A stretch of DNA of 64,000 nucleotides from Novipirellula sp052161655 (lineage in GTDB: Bacteria > Planctomycetota > Planctomycetia > Pirellulales > Pirellulaceae). Under the pieces are notes generated by a model, which was not told the DNA's origin, ran no database searches, and saw only the letters and a list, made by a program, of their open reading frames with translations. A program made the translations under genes and the position numbers. The DNA is taken from the NCBI RefSeq assembly GCF_052161655.1, contig NZ_CP197418.1, positions 7,750,001-7,814,000 on the forward strand, in the 5' to 3' direction. Positions 8,863-18,216 of this stretch are shown here, piece after piece; position 1 is the stretch's first letter; the number at the start of each line of letters is the position of its first letter.

Positions 8863-10107
8863 TTACTTTGCGGCTGTTTTGCCGGTTTGTTCCGTTTCGC
8901 GGGCTTGCATGATCACAATATGGTTTCGCGTCAAATCCAACATGTAGACTTTACTGCTATCGGGTGACACGGCGATGGAGACGTTTTTACAGCCGGGCAC
9001 CAAGTCAACATCGCCCACGTAAGAAACCAATTCGCCGTCGGTGTTGAAGCGTTTGATGCGCCCCGTCCCTGATTCTGCGGTGAAAACATCCCCGTCGGAA
9101 TTGAAACACACATTCATTGGATTGCAGCAACTGGTAAAGCCATCTTCGCCCGTGCGATCACGTTTGCCCCAGTTCGTGATTTCTGCACCTTGTGTATCGA
9201 ACCGGACAACACGATGCCGTGAATTCTCGGCAACAAAGATGCCGCTTTCGCAGCACTGTACATCCATTTGTCCGCAACAGCCGCGCAAACCGTTTACGAT
9301 CACTTGACCGTCGCTAAACTGATCACTTAGTCGCCATATGTCGTATCCATATCCGGCGAGTGCTGGAGTGGCGACGAAAACATAATCGCCACTGGAACTG
9401 ATCGAGGAAATTCGCATCTTTGATTTAACCAAGCTGTTGATCTGCCGCTGAATAGCCTCTTCGCTAGGTCCTTTTTTCTTGGCGTCCTCTTGTTCAGCCT
9501 GTTCCGCTTCGGCTTGTTCTTTCAGCCGCACAAGCGTTTTGGGCAGCAGTTCCAACATTCGTTCTTCTTGCGTATTCAGCTTCCCTGAATCCGCTTTCGA
9601 CTGCAATTGATTGATAATGCGTTCATAGACCTCGACGCGACTTGTCGCAGTCACGCTGGTCCGAGTAAGTCGCTTGAGTGCGTCAGCACGAAGAGACTCG
9701 GTACCGCCACGCAATTTTTCGGCGTGCGGTGAATCGGCTACCTGCAACTGTGTGCCTTGCTTATCGAAGCGAAACAGTTTGCCTTCGCCGCCAACCAGGA
9801 TGGTGCCATCATCGGCCACATTGATGGCCTCGGGTTTAACGTCTAGCTTCCAAGATTGAAGGATTTCACCATCGTCATTAACGATCCGCACTTCGCCCGG
9901 TCCCGTCCCGCAAGCGGCTACCACCATTCCATCGCGAGCTAGGCAGAACGCATTGATCGGCAATGCGCTGCCCGATTCCGCAATTTTCAGGATGCCTATC
10001 TGCTGATGGGTCGCCACGTCATCAATGTCCTTGACATCGTCGCCAGCCAAAGACATAGAACCCCACAAACCGAGAACCAGACACAGCGTCAATTGGACCA
10101 GTCGCAT
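8863..10107 (-). CDS. Secreted NHL-repeat beta-propeller protein with Cys-Cys motifs
   Basis: About 414 residues from the ATG at 10107, which has AGAAAGGA just upstream and a clear signal peptide (MRLVQLTLCLVLGLWGSMSLAG). The frame stays open to 10152 but that extension is not needed. NHL-like blades occur at both ends (EAINVADDGTILVGGEGKLFRF; SGIFVAENSRHRVVRFDTQG; GDVFTAESGTGRIKRFNTDG). A charged, probably helical insertion (~residues 150-225, EQAEAEQAEQEDAKKK) splits the propeller. Cys pairs occur in RGCCGQMDVQCCESG and TSCCNPMNVC, an unusual pattern for an NHL protein. It is the first gene of the operon with PhnD, PQQ and the membrane protein, so all four probably act together at the cell envelope. 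Role unknown. Confidence 0.78.
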   Translation of the reverse strand: MRLVQLTLCLVLGLWGSMSLAGDDVKDIDDVATHQQIGILKIAESGSALPINAFCLARDGMVVAACGTGPGEVRIVNDDGEILQSWKLDVKPEAINVADDGTILVGGEGKLFRFDKQGTQLQVADSPHAEKLRGGTESLRADALKRLTRTSVTATSRVEVYERIINQLQSKADSGKLNTQEERMLELLPKTLVRLKEQAEAEQAEQEDAKKKGPSEEAIQRQINSLVKSKMRISSISSSGDYVFVATPALAGYGYDIWRLSDQFSDGQVIVNGLRGCCGQMDVQCCESGIFVAENSRHRVVRFDTQGAEITNWGKRDRTGEDGFTSCCNPMNVCFNSDGDVFTAESGTGRIKRFNTDGELVSYVGDVDLVPGCKNVSIAVSPDSSKVYMLDLTRNHIVIMQARETEQTGKTAAK

Positions 10108-10728
10108 CGCAAATCCTTTCTGAAAAGAGAGAAGAGATCTACAGGCTACCACATCGGGAAGAGGTAGGGAAACATTTGCCGGGAAAGCCGTTTGCTAGCT
10201 CATTGCAGCTATTCGGATTGCACATTTCGCGGTTGGATCCAGCGTGTAGCCCCTCGCAATGTAGGCGACTGCAACAGTCGTCTACATTGCCGTTGCTAGC
10301 ACCGCCGACAGTGCTGGCAACAAGCAAAGAACGACTGGCTCGGATGTCATCGCCGTCAAACAATGGTATCTAAAATACCAAACTCGCTTGTTCCCAGAGT
10401 TGCGTTTGTGCTTGGCATCGGACTCTGTTGATTCTTTCACCCGCAACAGCGTGTTTGACCAATAGGCTTGGTACTTGCCGATCCAAAGTTCAAGGATTTC
10501 ACAAATGGGGGGATTTCCCTACAACATCGGTCGTCGGCCGCGGACCATCACACAGTCGGTCTAAGATCGCACGACGCGTGGGATTCGAAAGCGTCTTCCA
10601 GGTTGAAACTATGTCTTTGCCAACGATTCAGCCAACATTCTCTTGCAAAGTTTGTGTTCCCGTCTCAGCGATACGCTTGACGTTTTGCAACTGCGAAATG
10701 CAATCCAAATTTTAAAACTGGATCAAGT
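10108..10728. other. Intergenic region without a convincing gene
   Basis: 621 bp between the NHL gene start and the acyl-CoA dehydrogenase stop. Short open frames here have no recognisable protein features. It holds the palindrome at 10257-10289 and presumably the promoter of the NHL operon, which I could not pinpoint. Confidence 0.6.
10257..10289. repeat. Short palindrome with 15-bp arms
   Basis: CAATGTAGGCGACTG, loop CAA, then CAGTCGTCTACATTG; one mismatch between arms. Stable hairpin without a T-tract, so more likely a REP-like element than an intrinsic terminator. Confidence 0.7.
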
Positions 10729-11811
10729 TTACTCTTGGATTCCCGCCAGCTCGCAGAGGTAGGCTTGAGTGACCGGTTGAGGGCAGCTCCAGACCAGAAA
10801 GAACAACGCTTCGCGACACCATTTGCCCACCGGATGGCCTTGCACGTAGCCCGCACCTTTGGCTGCGGTGAGTGCCGCTTGTGTCGATCGCAACACCATG
10901 CGGTTGGCTCGCCCACGAATATCGGCGGCATCACAGGTCGCATCGCCCGCTGCGGCGCGTAGCAAATCATTTTCTAGCGTCAGGACTTCCGATTGCATTT
11001 CGTCGGCAATTTTTTGCAAATCAGGTCGCTTGAGTGCCTCGCGAACTAGAAAATCAACAGCTGCGTTGGAGAGTCCAATCGCGAGCGTCGAAGTCTGCAG
11101 CCCGCCGGTTCCAGCCCCTGTGCCGGTTTGCATTACGTTTTCGATCGGTCCGGCGATCAACATCGATTCGTCGATCTGGACCTTTTTGAACACAAGCTTG
11201 TCGGTACAGCTTGCCGATAATGCGACCAGTTCGGTTCCAGGAAATGGTTCGACTCCGTCGAGGGAACGTGGAACGGCCGCTAACAATTCGCGGCCATCCT
11301 CGAGTGTCGCACCGACCACATACACATCGCCGTGGGGAGCACCGGTCACCCAGGGCGACATCCCATCCAAGACGTAGCCGTCTGAGTTTTCGCCAGCCAG
11401 CAAGACAGGTTTCGCGAGGTGACGGCGGCTTGTCGTCAGATGACTGATTCCGACGGTCCCAAAGGCGTCGCCACTGACAAGCTTTTCCAACCAACGCGCT
11501 GCGGGGGCCGGATTATCGCTGCCCGCGATGCGGCGAATGGATCCCATCAACTGGGTGATAATGAATGTAGTCGTCAGGTCGGCCGCCGAAAGCAGCAAGT
11601 AGCCACGAGTCTGATCTTCGTCGCTCCATCCGAGCCCGCCTGATTCAGGTGGCAAGAACCAGCGAAAAACGCCTGCATCGGCACAGGATCGAAGGGCTTC
11701 GGCAGGCCAATCGTTGACATGATTCCAGCGTGGTGCTTCTTCGCGAAGCGATTGCAGAAGCGGATGGCCCAAAGCGTCGTTCGGTGAGCGAATCAATAGT
11801 GAATCAGACAT
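10729..11811 (-). CDS. Acyl-CoA dehydrogenase family protein
   Basis: About 360 residues from the ATG at 11811 (the frame extends to 11913, but that part overlaps the end of glnE). Recognisable acyl-CoA dehydrogenase features: LREEAPRWNHVNDWPAEALRSCADAGVFRWFLPPESGGLGW at the N-terminus, TVGISHLTTS and VLDGMSPWVTGAPHGDVYVVGA for the middle beta domain, and a helical C-terminal domain (GTGGLQTSTLAIGLSNAAVDFLVREAL). The family oxidises acyl-CoA with FAD; the substrate is not predictable. The usual C-terminal catalytic Glu segment is not clear to me, so it may be a divergent member. It follows glnE by 31 bp and is probably co-transcribed. Confidence 0.75.
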   Translation of the reverse strand: MSDSLLIRSPNDALGHPLLQSLREEAPRWNHVNDWPAEALRSCADAGVFRWFLPPESGGLGWSDEDQTRGYLLLSAADLTTTFIITQLMGSIRRIAGSDNPAPAARWLEKLVSGDAFGTVGISHLTTSRRHLAKPVLLAGENSDGYVLDGMSPWVTGAPHGDVYVVGATLEDGRELLAAVPRSLDGVEPFPGTELVALSASCTDKLVFKKVQIDESMLIAGPIENVMQTGTGAGTGGLQTSTLAIGLSNAAVDFLVREALKRPDLQKIADEMQSEVLTLENDLLRAAAGDATCDAADIRGRANRMVLRSTQAALTAAKGAGYVQGHPVGKWCREALFFLVWSCPQPVTQAYLCELAGIQE

Positions 11812-11842
11812 CAACGTTTGTGGTTCCGGTTGGAGAGCACGT

Positions 11843-14800
11843 TTACGCACGATCAAAAATGCGATTAAACAGTCGACGATTTCGTTGACGTGCTTGATGA
11901 CACGCCGCCTCAATCATCTTGGGATCGTTCTCGTTCATCAAGAACGCTAGATTTTTCATCAACGAGTCAAGTTCGGGCAACGCATGGCGATGAGGCGTTT
12001 TCATCAGTCGCAGATTAATCTCGACGCCGCGGAGCGTTTGATAACCCGCGATCAACTGTAACGCTTCGTCTTCGGGAATGTGCCCCGCTTCGGCGAGTCG
12101 TTCAAGCGAAATCGTGGTGTTGCAGTGGGTGACTTTAGGAGATTCCGAGGCGTGTTTCAGCGTCAACATCTGAGCGACAATTTCGACGTCGACGGTGCCC
12201 CCTTCGCCTCTTTTCAAATTTCCGGCGGTCGCGGTTTCCTGCATTCGTGTACGGATTTTACGAATTTCATCCGCCATTGAGTCAGCCCATGGTGCTTGGG
12301 CCAACAGCGTCGCAACGTCGGCATCAAAACGCATCCGACTCGTTCGCGATCCTGAAATCGTGCGTGCTTTGCAGATCGCCAGCCATTGCCACAACGGTGC
12401 TGCGTCTTGGCGGAATCGATTCAAAAATTCTTCGGTCGACGCGACGAACAAGCCCTCTTCGCCACTGGGACGCAGTCGTCCATCAAGCTCATACATCCGC
12501 CCCTTTGGACCCGGTGCATTTATCCGCTGGATCACGCTCTGAGCTAATTGATTGAAGAAACTGCGGTTGGACGTGGTCGAACGAGGACCTCCGACGCGTC
12601 GGCATGTCTCTCCATCGGCGGAATAGAGAAACACGACGTCCAAGTCACTATGGTAATTCGGTTCGCGACCTCCTAATTTCCCCAGCGCGACAGCAATCAT
12701 CTCGGCCTTTTCGCCGTCTTCGTTAACCGGATCTCCGTATTGAGCCGCTAGCCGTTCTTGTTCAAATTCGATAATTCGGCGAATGCACGCTTCCGCAGTA
12801 TCGCCGATCGCTTGTTGAGTGGCCGCCAAGGTTTCTTTTCCGAGGATGTTCCGGACCCCGATCGTCAGATGAGCACTCTGTTTAAAACTGTGCAAGATCG
12901 CGTCGATCTCTTGTGCACCGCGGCACAATTCGATGGATTGACTGTCGATGCGTTCGGCGGACGGCAAACGATCCACCAGCAATGAGTCGATCAGTTCGTC
13001 GATCATGCCTGGATTATCGGTCAAGATTTCAACCAAATAGGGCGCCGCGGCACAGAGCCGAACCATCATTTTCATCGTCGGACGATTCGTTCCGAGCAAT
13101 TCCCACAACGTCGCCTTGGCACCAATCGATTCGGCAACACGAGCCAAAGAGGCAAGCGTTTTGTCGGGATGCGGTGTACGCGAAATCTCTAGCAGTAGCG
13201 AAGGCACAATTTGAGCAAAAAAGTGACGACATCGATGCGGCGACAGGAAAGGGACCGATTCGGTGCTGAGCGCAATGAGATCCTCGAACGCCCGAGCAGG
13301 ATTCGACAAAGCATGTTTTGACAGAACTTGAGAAATCGTTTCCGCCGCAGGATCGGGATCGAGCATCAGCTCGGTTTCCACAGCAACGGAGGATCCGTCG
13401 TCGGGAGCGTCGAGCATCAAATGGTTGATCATCCGGCAATTGACATCGAACACATCTTCTAGCTGTTTTCGCAAGCGGAGGGCGTCGCCCTGCTTTGACT
13501 CTGTATCGCGAATTCCCAATTGCCAAGCAATTCGTTGCGTTGGCTTCGTCTCTGTTGGTACTTGGTCATCAAGATGTTCGAGCATCACCGCGAGCTGGTG
13601 TTGCAACCGGCATAAACGTGCGTGGTTTTCTGATAACAACGAGGCTTCCTCATGCGTCACACATCCCGCGCGTTCCAGGCCAATCAGTGCATCGTACGTG
13701 TTCGCTTTACGAACCTCGGGCAGCCGATCGCCATGCAGCAGTTGCAGGAATTGAATCGTTCGCTCAATGTCCTGGCGGCCACCGGGGTCTCGCAACACGT
13801 TGCAAGGTTTTATTTTCACCGAGGTTGGTGTCGACTCACTTTGCGTTAGTGTACGGCGTTTGAGTTTGTGGCGAAGCGTCTGGATTTCAGCCAAATCACT
13901 ACGGCTGATGAAGCGACGAAAGATCCACGGTTGCAGTCGGGTCAAGAATCCCTCGCCGAGTGTTTGGGAACCCGCCACGACTCGCGCTTTGATAAATCCC
14001 ATTCGTTGCCAGGTACGACCGGATGTTTCGAAGATACGTGCCGCTTCGAACGAGCTACAAATCCGGGTGCCGGTTTCATACATCGGGCTGGGGCGAAGAT
14101 CGATGTTGTAGCCATCGTCGATGGGGCTGCTCGACTGCAACAAGCGGATGAATTCGCTGACCAACAGATCGTAATACTCTCGATGCGTAATATTCCACGG
14201 GTCAATGCGATCGTACAGAAAAATGAGTTGCAAAGAATCGCCGTAACTCATTTCTTCAGCACCAAAACTGCCGAGACCGATCAGCGTGACTTGCGGCGTG
14301 TTGCCGCTTGGCATCACCGGGGTATCGCGAAGCGAGGGCAAATAGCGAAGCAGGAAGTCGAGACTCGCTTGGACCACGGCATCGGCGACATACGTTAGTT
14401 GCCGCCCGACTTTCTCGGGGACCATCGAGCGAACGAACTCGCCATAAATGATCCGACTCGTTTCACGAATTAGAAAACTTCGAATTTGCTCTGCAGCTTG
14501 ATCGAAATCCTCAATCTCGGACATGACTGCATGCAGACCTTCAACCAAAGAGGCACGGTCGACCGCTTGCCCATCTTGTTGACGAATCAGCTGAAAGCTG
14601 TCGGGATCAGCGATCAATCGCTTGGTCAGCGTGGGGCTAGTTGCGAAAATCTGCAGCAGCGACGGCAACGATTTGGCGTCATCTTTGAAAAGTTCAAGCA
14701 GGCATTCCGGCTTCGCAGCGGCAGTCAGAAAACTCGCCAGAGCGTCCAGTACTGCATCGGCATCATCTAGGACAGGGAATTGCTCGACAAGTCGCTGCTG

Positions 14801-14917
14801 CAATGCTGCTAGCAGGTCGTGAGGGATCCCCCGTTGCCAGATCCGGTTCGCATTGTCGCGAGCGGTTTCGGGTGCGGAAAACGTTGCGGAATCAATCCAA
14901 TCGAAGTTGTCTTGCAT
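11843..14917 (-). CDS. glnE: Glutamine synthetase adenylyltransferase (GlnE), adenylyl-removing site degenerate
   Basis: 1024 residues, the usual full length. The C-terminal transferase half has an intact nucleotidyltransferase motif GKLGGREPNYHSDLDVVFLY (~residues 742-762) and ELDGRLRPSGEEG. In the N-terminal adenylyl-removing half the matching motif is GLGSFGAEEMSYGDSLQLIF (~215-233): the DxD that should follow the aromatic residue aligns with S-L-Q, so the metal-binding Asp pair appears lost, although a later IDLRPSP remains. GlnE adenylylates glutamine synthetase when nitrogen is plentiful and normally also removes AMP; here I infer that only adenylylation is catalysed by this protein. 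ATG at 14917. No glnA or glnB is in the window. Confidence 0.93.
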   Translation of the reverse strand: MQDNFDWIDSATFSAPETARDNANRIWQRGIPHDLLAALQQRLVEQFPVLDDADAVLDALASFLTAAAKPECLLELFKDDAKSLPSLLQIFATSPTLTKRLIADPDSFQLIRQQDGQAVDRASLVEGLHAVMSEIEDFDQAAEQIRSFLIRETSRIIYGEFVRSMVPEKVGRQLTYVADAVVQASLDFLLRYLPSLRDTPVMPSGNTPQVTLIGLGSFGAEEMSYGDSLQLIFLYDRIDPWNITHREYYDLLVSEFIRLLQSSSPIDDGYNIDLRPSPMYETGTRICSSFEAARIFETSGRTWQRMGFIKARVVAGSQTLGEGFLTRLQPWIFRRFISRSDLAEIQTLRHKLKRRTLTQSESTPTSVKIKPCNVLRDPGGRQDIERTIQFLQLLHGDRLPEVRKANTYDALIGLERAGCVTHEEASLLSENHARLCRLQHQLAVMLEHLDDQVPTETKPTQRIAWQLGIRDTESKQGDALRLRKQLEDVFDVNCRMINHLMLDAPDDGSSVAVETELMLDPDPAAETISQVLSKHALSNPARAFEDLIALSTESVPFLSPHRCRHFFAQIVPSLLLEISRTPHPDKTLASLARVAESIGAKATLWELLGTNRPTMKMMVRLCAAAPYLVEILTDNPGMIDELIDSLLVDRLPSAERIDSQSIELCRGAQEIDAILHSFKQSAHLTIGVRNILGKETLAATQQAIGDTAEACIRRIIEFEQERLAAQYGDPVNEDGEKAEMIAVALGKLGGREPNYHSDLDVVFLYSADGETCRRVGGPRSTTSNRSFFNQLAQSVIQRINAPGPKGRMYELDGRLRPSGEEGLFVASTEEFLNRFRQDAAPLWQWLAICKARTISGSRTSRMRFDADVATLLAQAPWADSMADEIRKIRTRMQETATAGNLKRGEGGTVDVEIVAQMLTLKHASESPKVTHCNTTISLERLAEAGHIPEDEALQLIAGYQTLRGVEINLRLMKTPHRHALPELDSLMKNLAFLMNENDPKMIEAACHQARQRNRRLFNRIFDRA

Positions 14918-15260
14918 AGGTGGATTGAATCGTTGCTAGGCGCGGATGCATGAGAGGAAGTAAAGGCAGCACGTGCTTGGGGTTACATGGTAGCGGCATG
15001 AGAAATCACGACCGGAATTGCAACCACGCTTTAGTCTAAAACCTTTACCGAGATTCGTGTAGTGCGGCCAAAACGTAACCTACGATTCATTCGCGGAGAG
15101 TTCTGCCACACGCTGGCCCCGAGAATGTCCCGCCAGGGTGTGGGTTGAGCAACACAATGTTGATTTTGTGCAACATCGATTGGTTGCTTTTGGGAAACAC
15201 TCTGGTCCTCGAATCTCCCTTCTCAAATTGACCTAACCTATTCACTGATAACGGTTTGCC
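14918..15260. other. Divergent promoter region of glnE and sigma factor
   Basis: 343 bp with no gene. It contains an imperfect hairpin at 15106-15143 (CCACACGCTGGC / GCCAGGGTGTGG) and a smaller TGTTG/CAACA inverted repeat near 15160-15176, both before the sigma factor start and possibly in its 5' leader. No confident -35/-10 pair. Confidence 0.5.
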
Positions 15261-16949
15261 ATGATTTATGCGATGCCCGGCGCCACCGCTGGTACCGATC
15301 CTGCTTGGTTCCTCTCGAACGTTACCGAGGTTTTTGACACGGGTGCCGAGGAGAGCATGATGGGAAAGAAGTTCAGCCGTCGCAGTCTTCAAGATGATGC
15401 GTATGATGCAGAGGAATCCGTTTCGCGACGAACTCGCGTTATGGGCGAACAGTATGTTGACGCCGAAGATGACGATGCGGTTGCCGCAGGCGAGGACGAC
15501 AGCGAACCGATTGCACGCCGTATTGAGAACGATACCGATCCAACCGAAGACCCCGTCCGCATGTATTTGATGCAGATGGGCCAGATTCCGTTGTTGACTC
15601 GTGATCAGGAAGTCTCGGCAGCCAAGCAGATCGAAAAAACACGCGAACGCTATCGTCACTGGATGCTCGCCACCGACTTCATGCTGCAAGGGGCACTCAA
15701 GTTGCTCGAGCAGGTCCGTGACAAGAAACTGCGTTTGGATCGCACGATCGAAGTAAGTGTGACCAATGCGGCGGAAAAGAAGGCGATCATGAAACGGATC
15801 GTTCCTAACGTACGAACGCTCCAGCATTTGCTGCAACAAAATCGTGCAGATTACTTGACCGCCATCAACAAGCGATTGCCGATGCGTCAGCGACGTGCGG
15901 CTTGGAAAAACCTTGTCGTGCGTCGGAACAAGGCGGTGCGTTTGATCGAAGAAATGAATCTACGTACAAACCGGCTTCAACCGTTGTTTGAAAAGCTTCG
16001 CAATGCTGCGAATCGCATGGTTGAAATTCAAGCGATGTTGAATAACACCGAACTATTGGCAATGCCAGGCATGCCAAGCGAAGACGAGCTGAACAGCGAA
16101 CTTCGCTACTTGATGCGATTGACTTATGAAACTCCGCGTACGCTCAGTCGACGTGTCTCGCGATGCGATCATTACAGCGAAGACTACGATGCGGCAAAGC
16201 GAGTTCTATCGGCCGGCAATTTGCGTTTGGTCGTCTCGATCGCCAAAAAATATCGCAATCGCGGACTTTCCTTTTTGGATTTGATTCAAGAGGGCAATAC
16301 CGGATTGATGCGAGCGGTCGACAAATTTGAGCACGCTCGCGGTTACAAGTTCAGCACCTATGCAACGTGGTGGATTCGACAAGCGATCACCCGTGCCATC
16401 GCTGACCAAAGCCGCACGATCCGAGTGCCAGTGCACATGATCGATACGATGAACAAGATTCGCCAGATCACGCGTGATTTGGTGCAAGAAAATGGACGTG
16501 AACCCACCGCCGAAGAAGTGGCGATGCGAAGCGGCTTGGCACTCGAGGACACTCGCGTGATCTTGAAAATGAGTCGCCAACCGTTGTCGTTGGACCAACC
16601 GATTGGTGATCACGAAGAGAGCGTGTTTGGTGAGTTCCTTGAAGACTATCGCGACGATGATCCGTTGCTCGAAACCAATCGTGAAGCACTGAAAACGCAA
16701 ATCGATTTGGCCATGGAAACCTTGAACTACCGTGAACGTGAAATCTTGCGGCTTCGCTACGGTTTGGCTGACGGCTACACCTACACGCTCGAAGAAGTCG
16801 GACGGATCTTTAAGGTGACTCGAGAACGCGTTCGTCAAATCGAAAGCAAGGCGGTTCGTAAACTGCAACAGCCTTATCGAGCCAAATCGCTGGTCAGCTT
16901 CTTAGACGGAGCCGAGATTTCGATGCTCGAAGGCAGCGAAGCGCTGTAA
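15261..16949 (+). CDS. rpoD: RNA polymerase sigma factor, RpoD type
   Basis: 562 residues. Region 1.2 reads TEDPVRMYLMQMGQIPLLTRDQE; the long non-conserved segment follows; region 2 is NLRLVVSIAKKYRNRGLSFLDLIQEGNTGLMRAVDKF...YKFSTYATWWIRQAITRAIADQ; region 3 RTIRVPVHMIDTMNKI; region 4 LNYREREILRLRYGL and TLEEVGRIFKVTRERVRQIE. These are hallmarks of a sigma-70 primary (or very closely related) factor, recognising standard -10/-35 promoters. Region 1.1 is not recognisable: the N-terminus is ~100 acidic residues. A second ATG at 15357, preceded by GAGGAGAG, is a good alternative start that would remove 32 residues. No rpoD-operon partners (dnaG) are adjacent. Confidence 0.92.
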   Translation: MIYAMPGATAGTDPAWFLSNVTEVFDTGAEESMMGKKFSRRSLQDDAYDAEESVSRRTRVMGEQYVDAEDDDAVAAGEDDSEPIARRIENDTDPTEDPVRMYLMQMGQIPLLTRDQEVSAAKQIEKTRERYRHWMLATDFMLQGALKLLEQVRDKKLRLDRTIEVSVTNAAEKKAIMKRIVPNVRTLQHLLQQNRADYLTAINKRLPMRQRRAAWKNLVVRRNKAVRLIEEMNLRTNRLQPLFEKLRNAANRMVEIQAMLNNTELLAMPGMPSEDELNSELRYLMRLTYETPRTLSRRVSRCDHYSEDYDAAKRVLSAGNLRLVVSIAKKYRNRGLSFLDLIQEGNTGLMRAVDKFEHARGYKFSTYATWWIRQAITRAIADQSRTIRVPVHMIDTMNKIRQITRDLVQENGREPTAEEVAMRSGLALEDTRVILKMSRQPLSLDQPIGDHEESVFGEFLEDYRDDDPLLETNREALKTQIDLAMETLNYREREILRLRYGLADGYTYTLEEVGRIFKVTRERVRQIESKAVRKLQQPYRAKSLVSFLDGAEISMLEGSEAL

Positions 16950-17007
16950 CCACATCGCGATCCGGGTTTTGCAGGCAGAGTAAAGAAAGTCATTCGACAT
17001 ATTGATC

Positions 17008-17080
17008 TGAGCCGACGGCGTTAGCCGCGGGCTTGTTTCCATACGAACGCGGTGGGCCCGCGGCTATCGCCGTCGGCTCA
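17008..17080. repeat. Long-arm palindromic element (GAGCCGACGGCG family)
   Basis: 25-bp arms, TGAGCCGACGGCGTTAGCCG.. (17008-17032) and its reverse complement (17056-17080), with a single mismatch and a 23-base loop. It lies between the convergent sigma factor and glycosyltransferase genes, where its hairpin could act in both directions at the transcript ends. Confidence 0.85.
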
Positions 17081-17110
17081 CAGAATGACCGTCGCTGTGG
17101 CGTTGACCTT

Positions 17111-18190
17111 CTACGCGACGTTTAAGTCTGCGGCGGCGTAAAAATTCTCACTGTGAAACGGCATTACGACTTGGCCTGCTGACAAATCGAGTGCGTTGTC
17201 GCGGAGCGATGCGAGAAACGTTTTGCCACACAAATGTTTGTCATAGTAGTCCGCCGCGGAACGCGACATCTGATCTAAATGTGACGGCGTAAGTTGACGA
17301 ATGCGGTCGATCGCATCCCGCAATCCGTCGGCCCCGCGAAAGCAGATGGCGTTGTCACCGTCGATCAATTGGGGCCGTAATCGGTCGCCGTATTCGATTA
17401 GCGGAATCGTGCCGACGCTCATCGCTTCGATCAAGTTATGACACATGGGCTGCGCCGCCCCAGGACAGCAGACAAAGAAGCGATGCTGGGCCAAAAACGG
17501 CAGCCACTGCGATGGGGTAATGGGAGTTTCCGCACTGTTTTGCAAGCGGATCGGAACCGCAGCGCTGTTCGTGGCAAATTCGCTCAGCACATTCAAAATA
17601 TGTAGTCGGCTGAGGACACCGAACGATCGCTCCATTTTCTGGTGACCATATTTCGATTTCTGACTGCCTGCGAACAAAATCGCTTCACGCGTGAATTTTG
17701 ATCTTAGCGTGACCCGCGATGCGTGATCTGAATTCCGCAGCGTTGCGGGATGCATTGGATAGGGCATCACCGGTCGCCCCGCCAAAATATCGCGTCCAAT
17801 CATCATTTCAACTTGCTGGGATCCCATCCCCGCCCGAGTGGCTTGCTCGCGCGGCACGTCGCTTAACACACAGGCGTCTGCGGGAAGCGATTCATCGGGA
17901 TGAAACCAAGTTGCATGTCCCTCGGACAACATCTCGGCCCCATGAACCTTGCGAGCGACGCTGGCGAGCAGCAATCGACTGCCGCGGACAATGAACGGCG
18001 ATCCAATCTCGCGACTGTGGTGCGCCAAGGATGCGAAATGACGACCACAGTCAAACAGCAATTGGTCTGTATACAGGTCCAACGCAATCGGACGCTGAGT
18101 CAGCGATTCCGAGGACGTCACGCGTGACGCTAAGATTTGATTGGCGCGACGAATGTCAACCGGAAATCGGATGATGTTTTTTAATTGCAT
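17111..18190 (-). CDS. Exostosin-like glycosyltransferase
   Basis: 359 residues, no signal peptide or membrane helix. The C-terminal third is the informative part: FFVCCPGAAQPMCHNLIEAMSVGTIPLIEYGD, followed by NAICF and a segment of helices, matches the nucleotide-sugar-binding half of exostosin/GT47-like and related GT-B enzymes. The N-terminal half (LYTDQLLFDCGRHFASLAHHS) fits an acceptor domain. Donor and acceptor unknown. It follows the next glycosyltransferase with 26 bp between stop and start, so the two probably act on the same polysaccharide or glycan. Confidence 0.7.
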   Translation of the reverse strand: MQLKNIIRFPVDIRRANQILASRVTSSESLTQRPIALDLYTDQLLFDCGRHFASLAHHSREIGSPFIVRGSRLLLASVARKVHGAEMLSEGHATWFHPDESLPADACVLSDVPREQATRAGMGSQQVEMMIGRDILAGRPVMPYPMHPATLRNSDHASRVTLRSKFTREAILFAGSQKSKYGHQKMERSFGVLSRLHILNVLSEFATNSAAVPIRLQNSAETPITPSQWLPFLAQHRFFVCCPGAAQPMCHNLIEAMSVGTIPLIEYGDRLRPQLIDGDNAICFRGADGLRDAIDRIRQLTPSHLDQMSRSAADYYDKHLCGKTFLASLRDNALDLSAGQVVMPFHSENFYAAADLNVA

Positions 18191-18216
18191 AACAGACTCA
18201 TTTATTCCAGTTGCAG

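Noticed and set aside
15087..15839. 250-codon frame opposite the sigma factor gene
   Set aside because: Antisense to well-conserved sigma regions; no recognisable domain.
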